A stretch of 64,000 nt of DNA from Kosakonia radicincitans DSM 16656 (GTDB taxonomy: Bacteria; Pseudomonadota; Gammaproteobacteria; Enterobacterales; Enterobacteriaceae). The notes below the pieces were generated by a model. The model was not told where the DNA came from. It did no database searches and saw only the letters and a list, made by a program, of their open reading frames with translations. The DNA is taken from the NCBI RefSeq assembly GCF_000280495.2, contig NZ_CP018016.1, forward strand, positions 2,108,001 to 2,172,000, written 5' to 3'. Made by a program: the position numbers and the translations under genes. Below, one piece after another: positions 18,201 to 26,787 of this stretch (position 1 is the stretch's first letter; each line of letters starts with the position of its first letter).

Positions 18201-18794
18201 GGTCAGGAAGTAGAGATTCTCGCCGAGCAGGGTAAAGAGGTCATCACCGAAAGAGATCAGATCCTCGCGATAGCACAGCACGGAACTGGGCTCACCGATA
18301 AAGTTCACCGGATGGTCGGCGAAAAACTTCACCACGTCCGGACCATCGAGAATCACATCGGCGGTAAAAGGGAAGGCGGTCGCCGTAATATCGACCAGCG
18401 GGGTGCCATCTTCATCAACGCGAACACGACGCGCGGAAGCCATGCTGTTGCCCGGGGAGGATTCCAGCGCTGCAACGAGCCGGGTGATAGCGTGTTCGAA
18501 CAGAATGTCATCATCGTAGAGAAACTTAATGTACTTACCGCTGGCCTGACGCACGCCAGCCAGCACGTTGCCTTCTTCCCATAAACGGACGCTATTTTTG
18601 GTGTAGTAGATAGGCGTTTTGGTCGTTAATGCATAACGCTCGCAGGTGAGACGAATGGTGTCGTCGTTACTGTCGTCATAAATAATGACTTCGCAATTTG
18701 GCCAACTCTGATTGAGCGCGCTGGCGAGCGTTGTCGCGAAGAATTCGGGCTTGTAAGTCGGGATAACGATACTCACCAAAGCGTATTCGTTCAT
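15234..18794 (-). CDS. Large multi-domain glycosyltransferase B (putative flagellin glycosylation)
   Basis: A 1186-residue protein with two GT2 domains and a GT4-like end. The first GT2 (residues 5-230) has VSIVIPTYK, YDDSNDD and DDD at 94-96. A degenerate GT-A-like middle follows. The second GT2 starts near 566 (PLVSIIIPTKDQ, VLLNNDTAV near 660). The C-terminal GT4-like part starts near 865 (PRIGWCGTAANTGDLE, RLLEYGACGVPVI). Its second half parallels transferase A, so the two are paralogues. The start at 18794 begins directly at the GT2 fold with a GGA site; the frame extends to 18920, but without domain content. Target and sugar are unknown. Confidence 0.8.
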   Translation of the reverse strand: MNEYALVSIVIPTYKPEFFATTLASALNQSWPNCEVIIYDDSNDDTIRLTCERYALTTKTPIYYTKNSVRLWEEGNVLAGVRQASGKYIKFLYDDDILFEHAITRLVAALESSPGNSMASARRVRVDEDGTPLVDITATAFPFTADVILDGPDVVKFFADHPVNFIGEPSSVLCYREDLISFGDDLFTLLGENLYFLTDMTLYLKLLRLGNLAFVAETLSAFRVSENQSSQLVHTGKYGDVINRTYTRMPQIVRELGWYSGNKEENEKVKVALMHGEQRFQTENLLHALHNSLQVSVRRFYSNKINKWLDERRLQTQFRPLVEAFQQARNTQQTLTVFISQYGHHPDAVTSTLQSLQRYAGFGLTLNPVVITEQSAALPAPTLIARQDNQIGIINQYVASQPSDWVMFMDAGEVLLESGMLMFDLALDGASACDAIYGDEFYMQNGEIVTTAMRPDFNLDLLLSYPAEMARHWIFRSEAILAAGGFNPTYLQAWQFEFIVRLIEQKGMGFAGHLPEPFVVGHPPVQASQPEEQAILTQHLHNRGYAQGTVVATHPGLYALRYNHQQQPLVSIIIPTKDQLTILSTCVTSLLEKTRYRNYELLIVDNNSETPEALQWLEGISTIDPERIRVLRYPHPFNYSAINNMAAREARGEYLVLLNNDTAVISENWLDHMLNHGLRPEVGITGAKLLYPDGKVQHAGVVLGLRGPADHPFIGSENNRAGYMNRLLVDQNYNVVTAACLLIRKSVYEQVGGLDEENFTVSYNDVDLCLKVREAGYLTVWTPHALVMHEGSVSQKKVDKTVQEKKRQRFMAEQDTMYAKWMPLIANDPAYNPNLSLDGAGFQFEASSNKSWQPLHWKPLPRLIAFPLQSQPGSRLRLDAPLALLNSAGVVEGQINYHPSTYTDISRFAPDALIVHRQISDGAQEWLRRLPQAASVFKIFDLDCWLPGLPVNAEERNDLPQDIFAALRGTLAHVDRLIVASNELAEQCAGLHSDIRVMPTLLSPQQWSGLSSQRGMGKKPRIGWCGTAANTGDLELIHKLVSQLADRVEWVFYGYCPPSLQEWVSEFHAPVRPQHFAKKLASLNLDLAVEPLADTPWNRALSPVRLLEYGACGVPVICSDIISTQSIAGVTRVENRARSWRESIENHLLDAAMAAQLGDNLRLYVLENGMWNGESLLRQAQLWLPD

Positions 18795-19037
18795 TTTTTT
18801 TCCGTTATGCGGGCAGCAGTTTGAGCGCATCAACGCGCGATGCGGCAACGAGGTGATGACGGCCTGGTTTCTCAGGCGTGAAATTTCACGGATTTTCTTT
18901 ATCTCGGCCAATAATAGCAAAGGGAGGCTGGTGTCTTGCGGGCTTAATTGGCATGGGAAATGCCCCTTGTTTACCCAATAGATTCACTTTGGTGCCTGTA
19001 ACATCAAAGTCATCTCTGGCTTGTTCAGGTTCATTTT

Positions 19038-20192
19038 ATGGACAATAACATCTTCGTCACCAGCCCTCTGTTGCCGCCTCTGGAAGAGTTTATTCCCTAT
19101 CTGGAAAAGATTTGGCAGAACCGCATCCTCACCAATGGCGGGACATTCCACCAGCAACTTGAAGAAGCGCTGGCGGAATATCTGGGTGTGAAATATGTCT
19201 GTCTGTTCGCCAATGGAACGCTGGCGTTGTTGACGGCACTCCAGGCGCTGCGTATCACGGGTGAGGTGATTACCACCCCTTACTCGTTTGTCGCTACCTC
19301 ACATACCTTGCTGTGGAATGGCCTGACGCCCGTTTTTGCGGATATCGACCCGCTGACCTACAACATCAACCCGGAACGCGTTGAAGAGCTGATTACGCCG
19401 CAGACGACGGCGATCATGCCGGTGCATTGTTATGGCGTACCCTGTGACGTGGAGAAGATCCAGCAGGTGGCGGATGTTTACGGCTTAAAAGTGCTTTATG
19501 ACGCCGCGCATGCATTCGGCGTGAAGAAAAACGGCGTCAGCATCCTGAATCACGGCGATCTTTCGGTACTCAGCTTCCATGCCACGAAAGTGTTTAACAC
19601 CTTCGAAGGCGGCGCGATTATCTGCCATGACGCGCGGACGAAGCAACGCATCGACTACCTGAAAAACTTTGGTTTTGCCGGTGAAACCCGCGTGGTTGCG
19701 CCCGGCATCAACGCCAAAATGAATGAAGTGGAAGCGGCATTCGGTCTGTTGCAGTTAAAACATATTGATCAGGCGCTGGCCGAACGCCAGGCGCTGTATC
19801 AGTACTATCTTGAGCTGCTCGATGGTGTTGCAGGGCTTAGCCTGCTTAACGTCCCCGATGATGTGATCTGGAACCACGCCTATTGTCCGGTGCTGATTGA
19901 ACCTGAGTTTGGCATCAGCCGCAATGCATTATATGAAGCGATGAAAAACGAAGGCATCTTAACCCGTCGCTACTTCTACCCTTTAATTAGCTCCTTCAGC
20001 ATGTATCGCGGTTTTGCGACCTCACAGAAAGAGCATTTACCCTGCGCGAACGATATCGCTGAGAAAGTACTCTGCCTGCCGATCTACCCTGGGCTTACGC
20101 GGGAAGATCAGCAGCGTATTGTGGATGTTATCCGCCGTATGGCGCTCCCTGTCGCAAACAATGTCGCTATGATTTCTGCGGGGGGCATATGA
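19038..20192 (+). CDS. DegT/DnrJ/EryC1 sugar aminotransferase (VioA-like)
   Basis: A PLP-dependent aminotransferase that most likely converts a dTDP-4-keto-6-deoxyhexose into the 4-amino sugar. It is 384 residues, with the family's substrate loop (NGTLALLTAL), PLP-binding DAAHAFG and the SFHATKVFNTFEGG segment carrying the Schiff-base lysine K184. This SFHATK motif is typical of VioA/FdtB/QdtB enzymes acting on dTDP sugars. The dTDP-sugar precursor would come from RmlA/RmlB encoded elsewhere. It is the first gene of a three-gene operon; its stop overlaps the ATP-grasp start by four bases. The exact sugar is inferred. Confidence 0.85.
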   Translation: MDNNIFVTSPLLPPLEEFIPYLEKIWQNRILTNGGTFHQQLEEALAEYLGVKYVCLFANGTLALLTALQALRITGEVITTPYSFVATSHTLLWNGLTPVFADIDPLTYNINPERVEELITPQTTAIMPVHCYGVPCDVEKIQQVADVYGLKVLYDAAHAFGVKKNGVSILNHGDLSVLSFHATKVFNTFEGGAIICHDARTKQRIDYLKNFGFAGETRVVAPGINAKMNEVEAAFGLLQLKHIDQALAERQALYQYYLELLDGVAGLSLLNVPDDVIWNHAYCPVLIEPEFGISRNALYEAMKNEGILTRRYFYPLISSFSMYRGFATSQKEHLPCANDIAEKVLCLPIYPGLTREDQQRIVDVIRRMALPVANNVAMISAGGI

Positions 20193-21355
20193 GCCAGCCA
20201 GCAACGGCGATGATCCTCGATGCCGGATTTGCGTCGCTACCTTTGCAGCAGGTGGTCAAAGCTGCGGGCTTTACCACACTGGTGTGCAGCGGCAAAGCGC
20301 AGGATGCGGGGATGAAGTTCGCTGATATTGCGCATGTGCAGAATTACGCAGACGCAGACGCAGTGCTGGCGGTGGCGCGCGAACAGAAGATTACGGCGAT
20401 TTTGCCCGGCGTAACCGATGTCTCTTATCTGACCGGTAGCCGCGTGGCTGCCGAACTCGGGCTGGCCGGTTTTGATACGCCGGACGTCAGCGACACGCTG
20501 TTTCTTAAAGATCGTTTCCGCGCCTGGGCAGAGCTGAAAGGCTATCCGATTCCGCGCGCGGTTAACGAACCGGAAGCGGCGCGTGATTTGCCTTTCCCGC
20601 TACTGGTTAAGCCGATTGATGCCTATAGCGGGATCGGTATTACGCTGGTGCGCGAGGCGGGCGCCTTGCCGCAGGCGGTTGACCTGGCACGCGGCGCTTC
20701 CCGTAATGGCCACTGCGTCATCGAAACCTTCTGCGAAGGCGCGTTATACAGCCACTCGGCATTTATTCGCGGCGGTGAGATTGTCTGTGAATTTTTCGTC
20801 GACGAATATTGCACCGTTTATCCCTGGCAGGTGAACAGCAGTAGCCTGAGTCTGACGCTCGCTGAAACGATGCGCGATCGCGTCAGCGAATGCATGCAGA
20901 CGCTGGTGCGGGAACTGCAACTCGTTGATGGTTTGCTGCATACCCAGTTCATTGCCAATGAACACGATTTTTGGCTGATTGAGTTAACCCGCCGTTGCCC
21001 GGGCGATCTCTATTCGCGTCTGATTGAATTATCCACCGGCGAAGCCTATTCCGCCGGATTTGTCGCTCCCTTTATTGGCCGAGAATCCGCATTCAGTGTG
21101 CGTCGGCCCGTGCATCAACGAGCCATCGCCCGGCATACCATTTCCGGCGATGCTGAAAGTCACTTTGTTGGCTATTGCTTTGCTCCGCTGGCGGCGCGAA
21201 TTATTGAGACTATCCCGCTGAAGTTACCCGGCGATCCTCTGCTGCCCGCGCCGCGCGACAGGGCGGGGCTGGTTTTCGCCGAGTTTGAGGATTTCGCCGA
21301 ACTGGCGCGGCTGACGCCACAGCTCAAAAACTATTTTTCTTTTAAAACGATTTAA
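20189..21355 (+). CDS. ATP-grasp ligase (putative amino-sugar acylation)
   Basis: A 388-residue ATP-grasp protein of the carbamoyl-phosphate-synthase-L-like type. An N-terminal Rossmann-like pre-ATP-grasp domain (1-100) is followed by the ATP-grasp core: PFPLLVKP with the nucleotide-contacting Lys, the Gly-rich SGIGITLV loop, and the metal-binding IELTRRCPGD segment. In that segment Thr replaces the Asn of the common ExN motif. The family joins a carboxylate to an amine using ATP. Translational coupling to the sugar aminotransferase suggests that it acylates the new amino group. The substrate is not identifiable from sequence. Confidence 0.8.
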   Translation: MSQPATAMILDAGFASLPLQQVVKAAGFTTLVCSGKAQDAGMKFADIAHVQNYADADAVLAVAREQKITAILPGVTDVSYLTGSRVAAELGLAGFDTPDVSDTLFLKDRFRAWAELKGYPIPRAVNEPEAARDLPFPLLVKPIDAYSGIGITLVREAGALPQAVDLARGASRNGHCVIETFCEGALYSHSAFIRGGEIVCEFFVDEYCTVYPWQVNSSSLSLTLAETMRDRVSECMQTLVRELQLVDGLLHTQFIANEHDFWLIELTRRCPGDLYSRLIELSTGEAYSAGFVAPFIGRESAFSVRRPVHQRAIARHTISGDAESHFVGYCFAPLAARIIETIPLKLPGDPLLPAPRDRAGLVFAEFEDFAELARLTPQLKNYFSFKTI

Positions 21356-21365
21356 GGACTGGATT

Positions 21366-22475
21366 ATGGCCAAGCCTTTGCGCCTTGCATTCATCGGTGG
21401 CGGTATCAATTCCGCTATCGGCATGACACATAAAATCGCCAGCCAGATGGACGGGCACTTCCAGTTGACGGCGGGATGTTTCAGCCGTGATGAAAGCATC
21501 AATCAGCAAACAGGAGCCGACTGGGGGCTGGAGAATCACGCGATTTATCAGGATGCGCTATTGATGCTGGAAAAAGAGCATCAGCGCCTTGATGCAGTGG
21601 TGGTGCTGACGCCGACGCCTGCGCACCGCGACATTTTGCTGGCGTGCCTGGAGTATCCGTTGCCGATCATCTGCGAGAAGGCGATGGTGGCAACGGTAGG
21701 TGATGCGCAAGAGATTCAGCAGCGGGTTGATGAGGTTAATAGCCCGCTGTATGTGACGTTCAACTATACCGGCTATCCGATGGTGCGAGAACTGCGCCAG
21801 CGCCTGCTGAGCGGCGGGCTTGGGCGAATTCAGCAGGTGATGGTCGAAATGCCGCAGGAAGGTTTTAGCCGTTGTCGCAATGATGGCAGCGTGGCGTTAC
21901 CGCAACTCTGGCGTCAAGTGGACGGCGAAATCCCGACGGTATCGCTGGATCTCGGGGTTCATGTGCACCAGTTGGTGGAGTTTCTCACTGACAAACAGGC
22001 GCTGGATGTTTACGCCGTCAACAGTACGTTTGCGCGTGTGCCGAACGTGGTGGACACCGTCAATATCATCTCACGTTATACCGACGATATGGTGTGTAAC
22101 TACTGGTACGGTAAAGCCGCGCTCGGTTTTCGCAACGGTTTGCGGATCCGCATTTATGGTACGGAAGGCAGCGCCGAATGGTTGCAGATGGAGCCGGAGT
22201 ATCTGCGACTCGCTGATATTCACGGCAACGTGCGCATTGTCGATCGCACGGCGGGTGATAACACCATTGCCAATCTGGATCGTTATTGCCGCTTTAAAGC
22301 CGGTCACCCGGCTGGTTTTATTGAAGCTTTTGCCAACTACTACTGTGATATCGCCGCCGCTTTGCGTGGCGAAGCAAACGGCTATGCGATTGGCTCTGCC
22401 ACCGCATTGCAGGGATTGTCATTCCTGGAAAGCGCGAACAGAAGTGCGATTGCGCAGCAAAAAATAGTGCTGTGA
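21366..22475 (+). CDS. Gfo/Idh/MocA-family oxidoreductase
   Basis: A 369-residue NAD(P)-dependent dehydrogenase. The Rossmann fold begins with LRLAFIGGGINSAIG (residues 5-19), and the family's EK motif is present (CEKAM, K105). The second domain carries DLGVHVHQL, the usual catalytic Asp/His region. It lies 10 bases after the ATP-grasp gene in the same operon. It may oxidise or reduce a nucleotide sugar, or supply the acid used by the ligase; neither is shown by the sequence. Confidence 0.83.
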   Translation: MAKPLRLAFIGGGINSAIGMTHKIASQMDGHFQLTAGCFSRDESINQQTGADWGLENHAIYQDALLMLEKEHQRLDAVVVLTPTPAHRDILLACLEYPLPIICEKAMVATVGDAQEIQQRVDEVNSPLYVTFNYTGYPMVRELRQRLLSGGLGRIQQVMVEMPQEGFSRCRNDGSVALPQLWRQVDGEIPTVSLDLGVHVHQLVEFLTDKQALDVYAVNSTFARVPNVVDTVNIISRYTDDMVCNYWYGKAALGFRNGLRIRIYGTEGSAEWLQMEPEYLRLADIHGNVRIVDRTAGDNTIANLDRYCRFKAGHPAGFIEAFANYYCDIAAALRGEANGYAIGSATALQGLSFLESANRSAIAQQKIVL

Positions 22476-22628
22476 TTGGCCTTTTAACGTCGCCCTGAAA
22501 TCGCTTTTGTGTATGCATAATTGGCAAAGGCAAAAGCGATTTATAGATATTATCGATGAAATAGAGTGAATGTCCGCGTGCCGGATGATGACCTGCGGGT
22601 TATTTAGCGCAAAAAAGCGGAGACATTT

Positions 22629-22847
22629 TTGTTCCGTAAAAGCGAGACGGTCGATTATGAAGCAATAAAGGCGAAACCGTGTCCTGATGGTTATACGCTT
22701 TATGGTCATAATATCATCGAGTTAGACCGTGCGATGCAAAGAGATTTGCCTGGGAATTACATTCTGACTGTCTGCTATGCCCGCATCGAATTAGATGCGC
22801 GAGTAGTAAGAATGGAGAAAGTATTTTGTAGGGTGAATACTCATTGA
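22629..22847 (+). CDS. Hypothetical small protein (72 aa)
   Basis: A 72-residue frame starting with TTG, preceded by GGAGA at a good distance (22619-22623) and bounded upstream by an in-frame stop at 22605. The mixed hydrophobic/charged sequence contains KPCPDGYTLYGHNIIELDRA. I recognise no family. It sits in a compositionally different stretch between the glycosylation genes and fliA. It could be a real small accessory gene or a remnant. Confidence 0.35.
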   Translation: MFRKSETVDYEAIKAKPCPDGYTLYGHNIIELDRAMQRDLPGNYILTVCYARIELDARVVRMEKVFCRVNTH

Positions 22848-22993
22848 TTGATAGAAATATCGTTACGCTTTACGCCGCGGAATTTTGCCAGAAAAACAAA
22901 CTGCTGCTGTGTGAATTTTGTCATTTTTCCCGATGGCATAAAAGCCATGACAACCAGATTGTTTTTTTACGCTTCAGGGTGTGGATGCGCTAA
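22844..22993 (+). CDS. Hypothetical small Cys-rich ORF (49 aa)
   Basis: The TTG at 22844 overlaps the stop of the preceding 72-aa frame. The 49-residue product contains CEFCHFSRWHKSH, a possible metal-binding cluster. An AGGGTG lies upstream. With no family match and an unusual start codon, this may be chance; the tight coupling is the only support. Confidence 0.18.
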   Translation: MIDRNIVTLYAAEFCQKNKLLLCEFCHFSRWHKSHDNQIVFLRFRVWMR

Positions 22994-23352
22994 GGGAGAT
23001 TTCTGGTAGATCTTTTTCTACAAGCCCTTGTTTGTCAGAGGGTTTAGCATTCCTACAAGGTGATGAAGCGTACGTTTATTATTGTGTTGATGCTGGTGAG
23101 ACGTTTCTGATGATACCGGAAAGCAATATGTTAAAAACGCAGCGAAAATTGTGGTCATTGAGGCGCAAGCAGAGAATTTTGTCGGACGAGCAAAACACCG
23201 GCGTAAATCACAAAAGTAAAAAAACGATCGCGATGTTTCAATTTATCTACAATATTTCAGATGATTATCGATTTTTCCTGCGCGGACACCATCCGGCGCT
23301 GGCTTTTGAGCGAGTATTATATGCATTGCCGTCGAAACGTGGGGCGTTATAA
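22981..23352 (+). CDS. Hypothetical ORF before fliA (up to 123 aa)
   Basis: An open frame from a GTG at 22981 to 23352. A better-placed start may be the ATG at 23110, which follows GGTGAG by a normal distance and would give a basic protein of about 80 residues. No domain is recognised. It ends about 100 bases before fliA, where the fliA control region must lie. Confidence 0.25.
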   Translation: MDALREISGRSFSTSPCLSEGLAFLQGDEAYVYYCVDAGETFLMIPESNMLKTQRKLWSLRRKQRILSDEQNTGVNHKSKKTIAMFQFIYNISDDYRFFLRGHHPALAFERVLYALPSKRGAL

Positions 23353-23452
23353 AGGCAAATAACCCCCCATTTCACCCACTATTCATCCGATTAAAACCAC
23401 TCCAGAATCGGATAATCATGCCGATAACTCAATTAACGCAGGGCTGTTTATC
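23350..23452 (+). promoter_or_regulatory. fliA control region
   Basis: A perfect sigma-28 -10 octamer GCCGATAA lies at 23420-23427, but its 15-base spacer leads to TCCA rather than TAAA, so the class 3 promoter is incomplete. A TAAAGGCAAATAACC at 23350-23364 resembles an FlhDC half-site (compare the fliF/fliE left half). The assignment is tentative. Confidence 0.4.
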
Positions 23453-24172
23453 GTGAATTCACTCTATACCGCTGAAGGTGTAATGGATAAACACTCGCTG
23501 TGGCAGCGTTATGTACCTCTTGTGCGTCACGAAGCATTGCGCCTACAGGTGCGATTGCCGGCGAGTGTGGAACTGGACGACCTGCTACAGGCGGGCGGTA
23601 TCGGTCTACTGAATGCTGTAGACCGATACGACGCTCTGCAAGGAACGGCATTTACCACTTACGCAGTGCAGCGTATTCGTGGGGCGATGCTGGACGAATT
23701 GCGCAGCCGCGATTGGGTGCCGCGCAGCGTCCGGCGTAATGCCCGCGAAGTGGCGCAGGCCATGGGGCAACTAGAGCAAGAACTGGGGCGTAACGCGACG
23801 GAAACAGAAGTGTCGCAGCGCCTTGGGATTCCTGTCGAGGAATACCGTCAGATGCTGCTCGATACTAACAATAGCCAGCTTTTCTCCTATGACGAATGGC
23901 GGGAAGAGCACGGCGATAGTATCGAGCTGGTGACTGACGATCATCAACAGGAAAACCCGTTATTCCAGCTAATGGAAAGTAATTTGCGTCACCGGGTGAT
24001 GGAAGCTATTGAATCTCTCCCGGAGCGTGAACAACTTGTCCTGACGCTGTACTACCAGGAAGAGCTCAATCTCAAAGAGATTGGCGCTGTTCTTGAAGTA
24101 GGGGAATCGCGGGTAAGCCAGCTCCATAGTCAGGCTATTAAGCGCTTACGCACCAAGCTGGGTAAGTTATAG
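23453..24172 (+). CDS. fliA: RNA polymerase sigma-28 factor FliA
   Basis: FliA directs transcription of late flagellar and chemotaxis genes. The 239-residue product equals E. coli in length and nearly in sequence, including the GTG start with an AGGG ribosome-binding site. Regions 2-4 are intact, with the -10-recognition stretch (TTYAVQRIRGAMLDELRS) and the C-terminal helix-turn-helix (NLKEIGAVLEVGESRVSQ). Five promoters in this window fit its consensus. fliZ follows in the same operon. Confidence 0.97.
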   Translation: MNSLYTAEGVMDKHSLWQRYVPLVRHEALRLQVRLPASVELDDLLQAGGIGLLNAVDRYDALQGTAFTTYAVQRIRGAMLDELRSRDWVPRSVRRNAREVAQAMGQLEQELGRNATETEVSQRLGIPVEEYRQMLLDTNNSQLFSYDEWREEHGDSIELVTDDHQQENPLFQLMESNLRHRVMEAIESLPEREQLVLTLYYQEELNLKEIGAVLEVGESRVSQLHSQAIKRLRTKLGKL

Positions 24173-24234
24173 GTTGGTGATCCTGCATCGCCCCTGGTAA
24201 ATGCCGAACAACGCATTGACAACCAGGAGTTATC

Positions 24235-24786
24235 ATGACGGTGCAGCAACCTAAAAGACGGCCTCTAAGCCGCTACCTTAAAGACTTTAAACACAGCCAG
24301 ACGCATTGCGCTCATTGCCATAAGTTGCTCGACCGCATCACACTGGTCCGCCGGGGCGAAATCGTAAACAAAATTGCGATTTCCCGGCTGGATATGCTGT
24401 TGGATGAAGCGGCCTGGCAACAAGAGCAAAAAGAGTGGGTTGCACTCTGTCGTTTCTGCGGGGATTTGCACTGCAAAGAGCAGAGCGATTTCTTCGATAT
24501 CATCGGGTTCAAACAATATCTCTTCGAACAGACTGAGATGAGCCACGGTACGGTGCGCGAGTATGTCGTGCGTCTGCGCCGGCTTGGTAATCATCTGAGC
24601 GAGTTAAACATCTCCCGTGATTTGCTCAATGAAGGGTTCCTCGACGAAAACCTGGAGCCATGGTTACCCGCGACCAGCACCAATAACTATCGGATCGCTT
24701 TGCGCAAATATGCTCAGTTTAAGACGCAGATGCGTTTTACGCCGATGCAAAAAATGGCTGTCGGCGCGAGATCTGATATATATTAA
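24235..24786 (+). CDS. fliZ: Regulator FliZ
   Basis: FliZ is a DNA-binding regulator that antagonises sigma-S-dependent genes (including curli) and, in Salmonella, supports FlhDC activity. It is 183 residues, as in E. coli. A CAHC...CRFC set of cysteines and a phage-integrase-like DNA-binding middle (EMSHGTVREYVVRLRRLGNHLSEL) are present. It is cotranscribed with fliA. The window thus holds both FliZ and DgcZ, which push in opposite directions on the motile/sessile choice. Confidence 0.96.
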   Translation: MTVQQPKRRPLSRYLKDFKHSQTHCAHCHKLLDRITLVRRGEIVNKIAISRLDMLLDEAAWQQEQKEWVALCRFCGDLHCKEQSDFFDIIGFKQYLFEQTEMSHGTVREYVVRLRRLGNHLSELNISRDLLNEGFLDENLEPWLPATSTNNYRIALRKYAQFKTQMRFTPMQKMAVGARSDIY

Positions 24787-24874
24787 AAAAGAATAACATG
24801 TGGCGAGTCATTGCTTGTGATTACGTTTTTCCAGGCAATGCACTGCTGCAGCCAATTCTTTTATCGGGGTAACT

Positions 24875-25675
24875 ATGAAACTAGCACTTCTGGGACGTCG
24901 GGCGCTGATGGCCGTTATGGCCGTCACGCTGGTGGCGGGGGTAAGCGCGAAAACATTCGCCGCAGAAAACCTGCTGAATAAAGTCAAAGAGCGCGGCACG
25001 TTGTTAGTCGGTCTGGAAGGCACGTATCCGCCGTTCAGTTTCCAGGGCGATGATGGCAAGCTGACTGGTTTTGAAGTGGAATTTGCCGATGCGCTGGCGA
25101 AGCATTTGGGCGTGAAGGCCTCTCTGAAACCGACGAAATGGGACGGTATGCTGGCCTCGCTGGACTCGAAGCGCATCGACGTGGTGATCAATCAGGTGAC
25201 CATCTCCGATGAACGCAAGAAAAAATATGATTTCTCCACGCCCTATACCGTCTCTGGTATCCAGGCGCTGGTCAAAAAAGGCAATGAAGCGGGCATTAAA
25301 ACCGCAGCCGATCTGAAAGGGAAAAAAGTCGGCGTTGGCCTGGGCACCAACTATGAAGAGTGGCTGCGCAAGAACGTTCAGGGCGTCGATATTCGTACCT
25401 ATGATGATGACCCGACGAAATACCAGGATCTGCGCGTTGGCCGTATCGATGCGATTCTGGTGGATCGCCTTGCAGCGCTGGATCTGGTGAAAAAAACTAA
25501 AGATACTCTGGCAGTGGCTGGTGATGCGTTCTCGCGTCAGGAGGCCGGTGTGGCGTTGCGCAAGGGTAATGAAGATCTGTTGCAGGCAATTGATGCGGCA
25601 ATTGCCGATATGCAAAAAGATGGCACGATGAAAGCGCTGTCGGAAAAATGGTTTGGAACAGATGTGACGAAGTGA
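24875..25675 (+). CDS. tcyJ: Cystine-binding periplasmic protein TcyJ (FliY)
   Basis: The substrate-binding protein of the L-cystine ABC importer TcyJLN, formerly FliY. It has 266 residues, a signal peptide ending around AKTFAAEN and the solute-binding family 3 fold (GTLLVGLEGTYPPFSF). It is followed by a strong terminator, so most transcripts end before dcyD. Confidence 0.96.
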   Translation: MKLALLGRRALMAVMAVTLVAGVSAKTFAAENLLNKVKERGTLLVGLEGTYPPFSFQGDDGKLTGFEVEFADALAKHLGVKASLKPTKWDGMLASLDSKRIDVVINQVTISDERKKKYDFSTPYTVSGIQALVKKGNEAGIKTAADLKGKKVGVGLGTNYEEWLRKNVQGVDIRTYDDDPTKYQDLRVGRIDAILVDRLAALDLVKKTKDTLAVAGDAFSRQEAGVALRKGNEDLLQAIDAAIADMQKDGTMKALSEKWFGTDVTK

Positions 25676-25689
25676 TCGTTCCTCGTTAA

Positions 25690-26769
<1,080 letters not shown>

Positions 26770-26787
26770 TCCGCAGGCAGCATACAG

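Noticed and set aside
11340..23452. Flagellin lysine methylase fliB, found near fliC in Salmonella
   Set aside because: No gene with the FliB cysteine-rich pattern was found in the interval; the space is occupied by the glycosylation-type genes.
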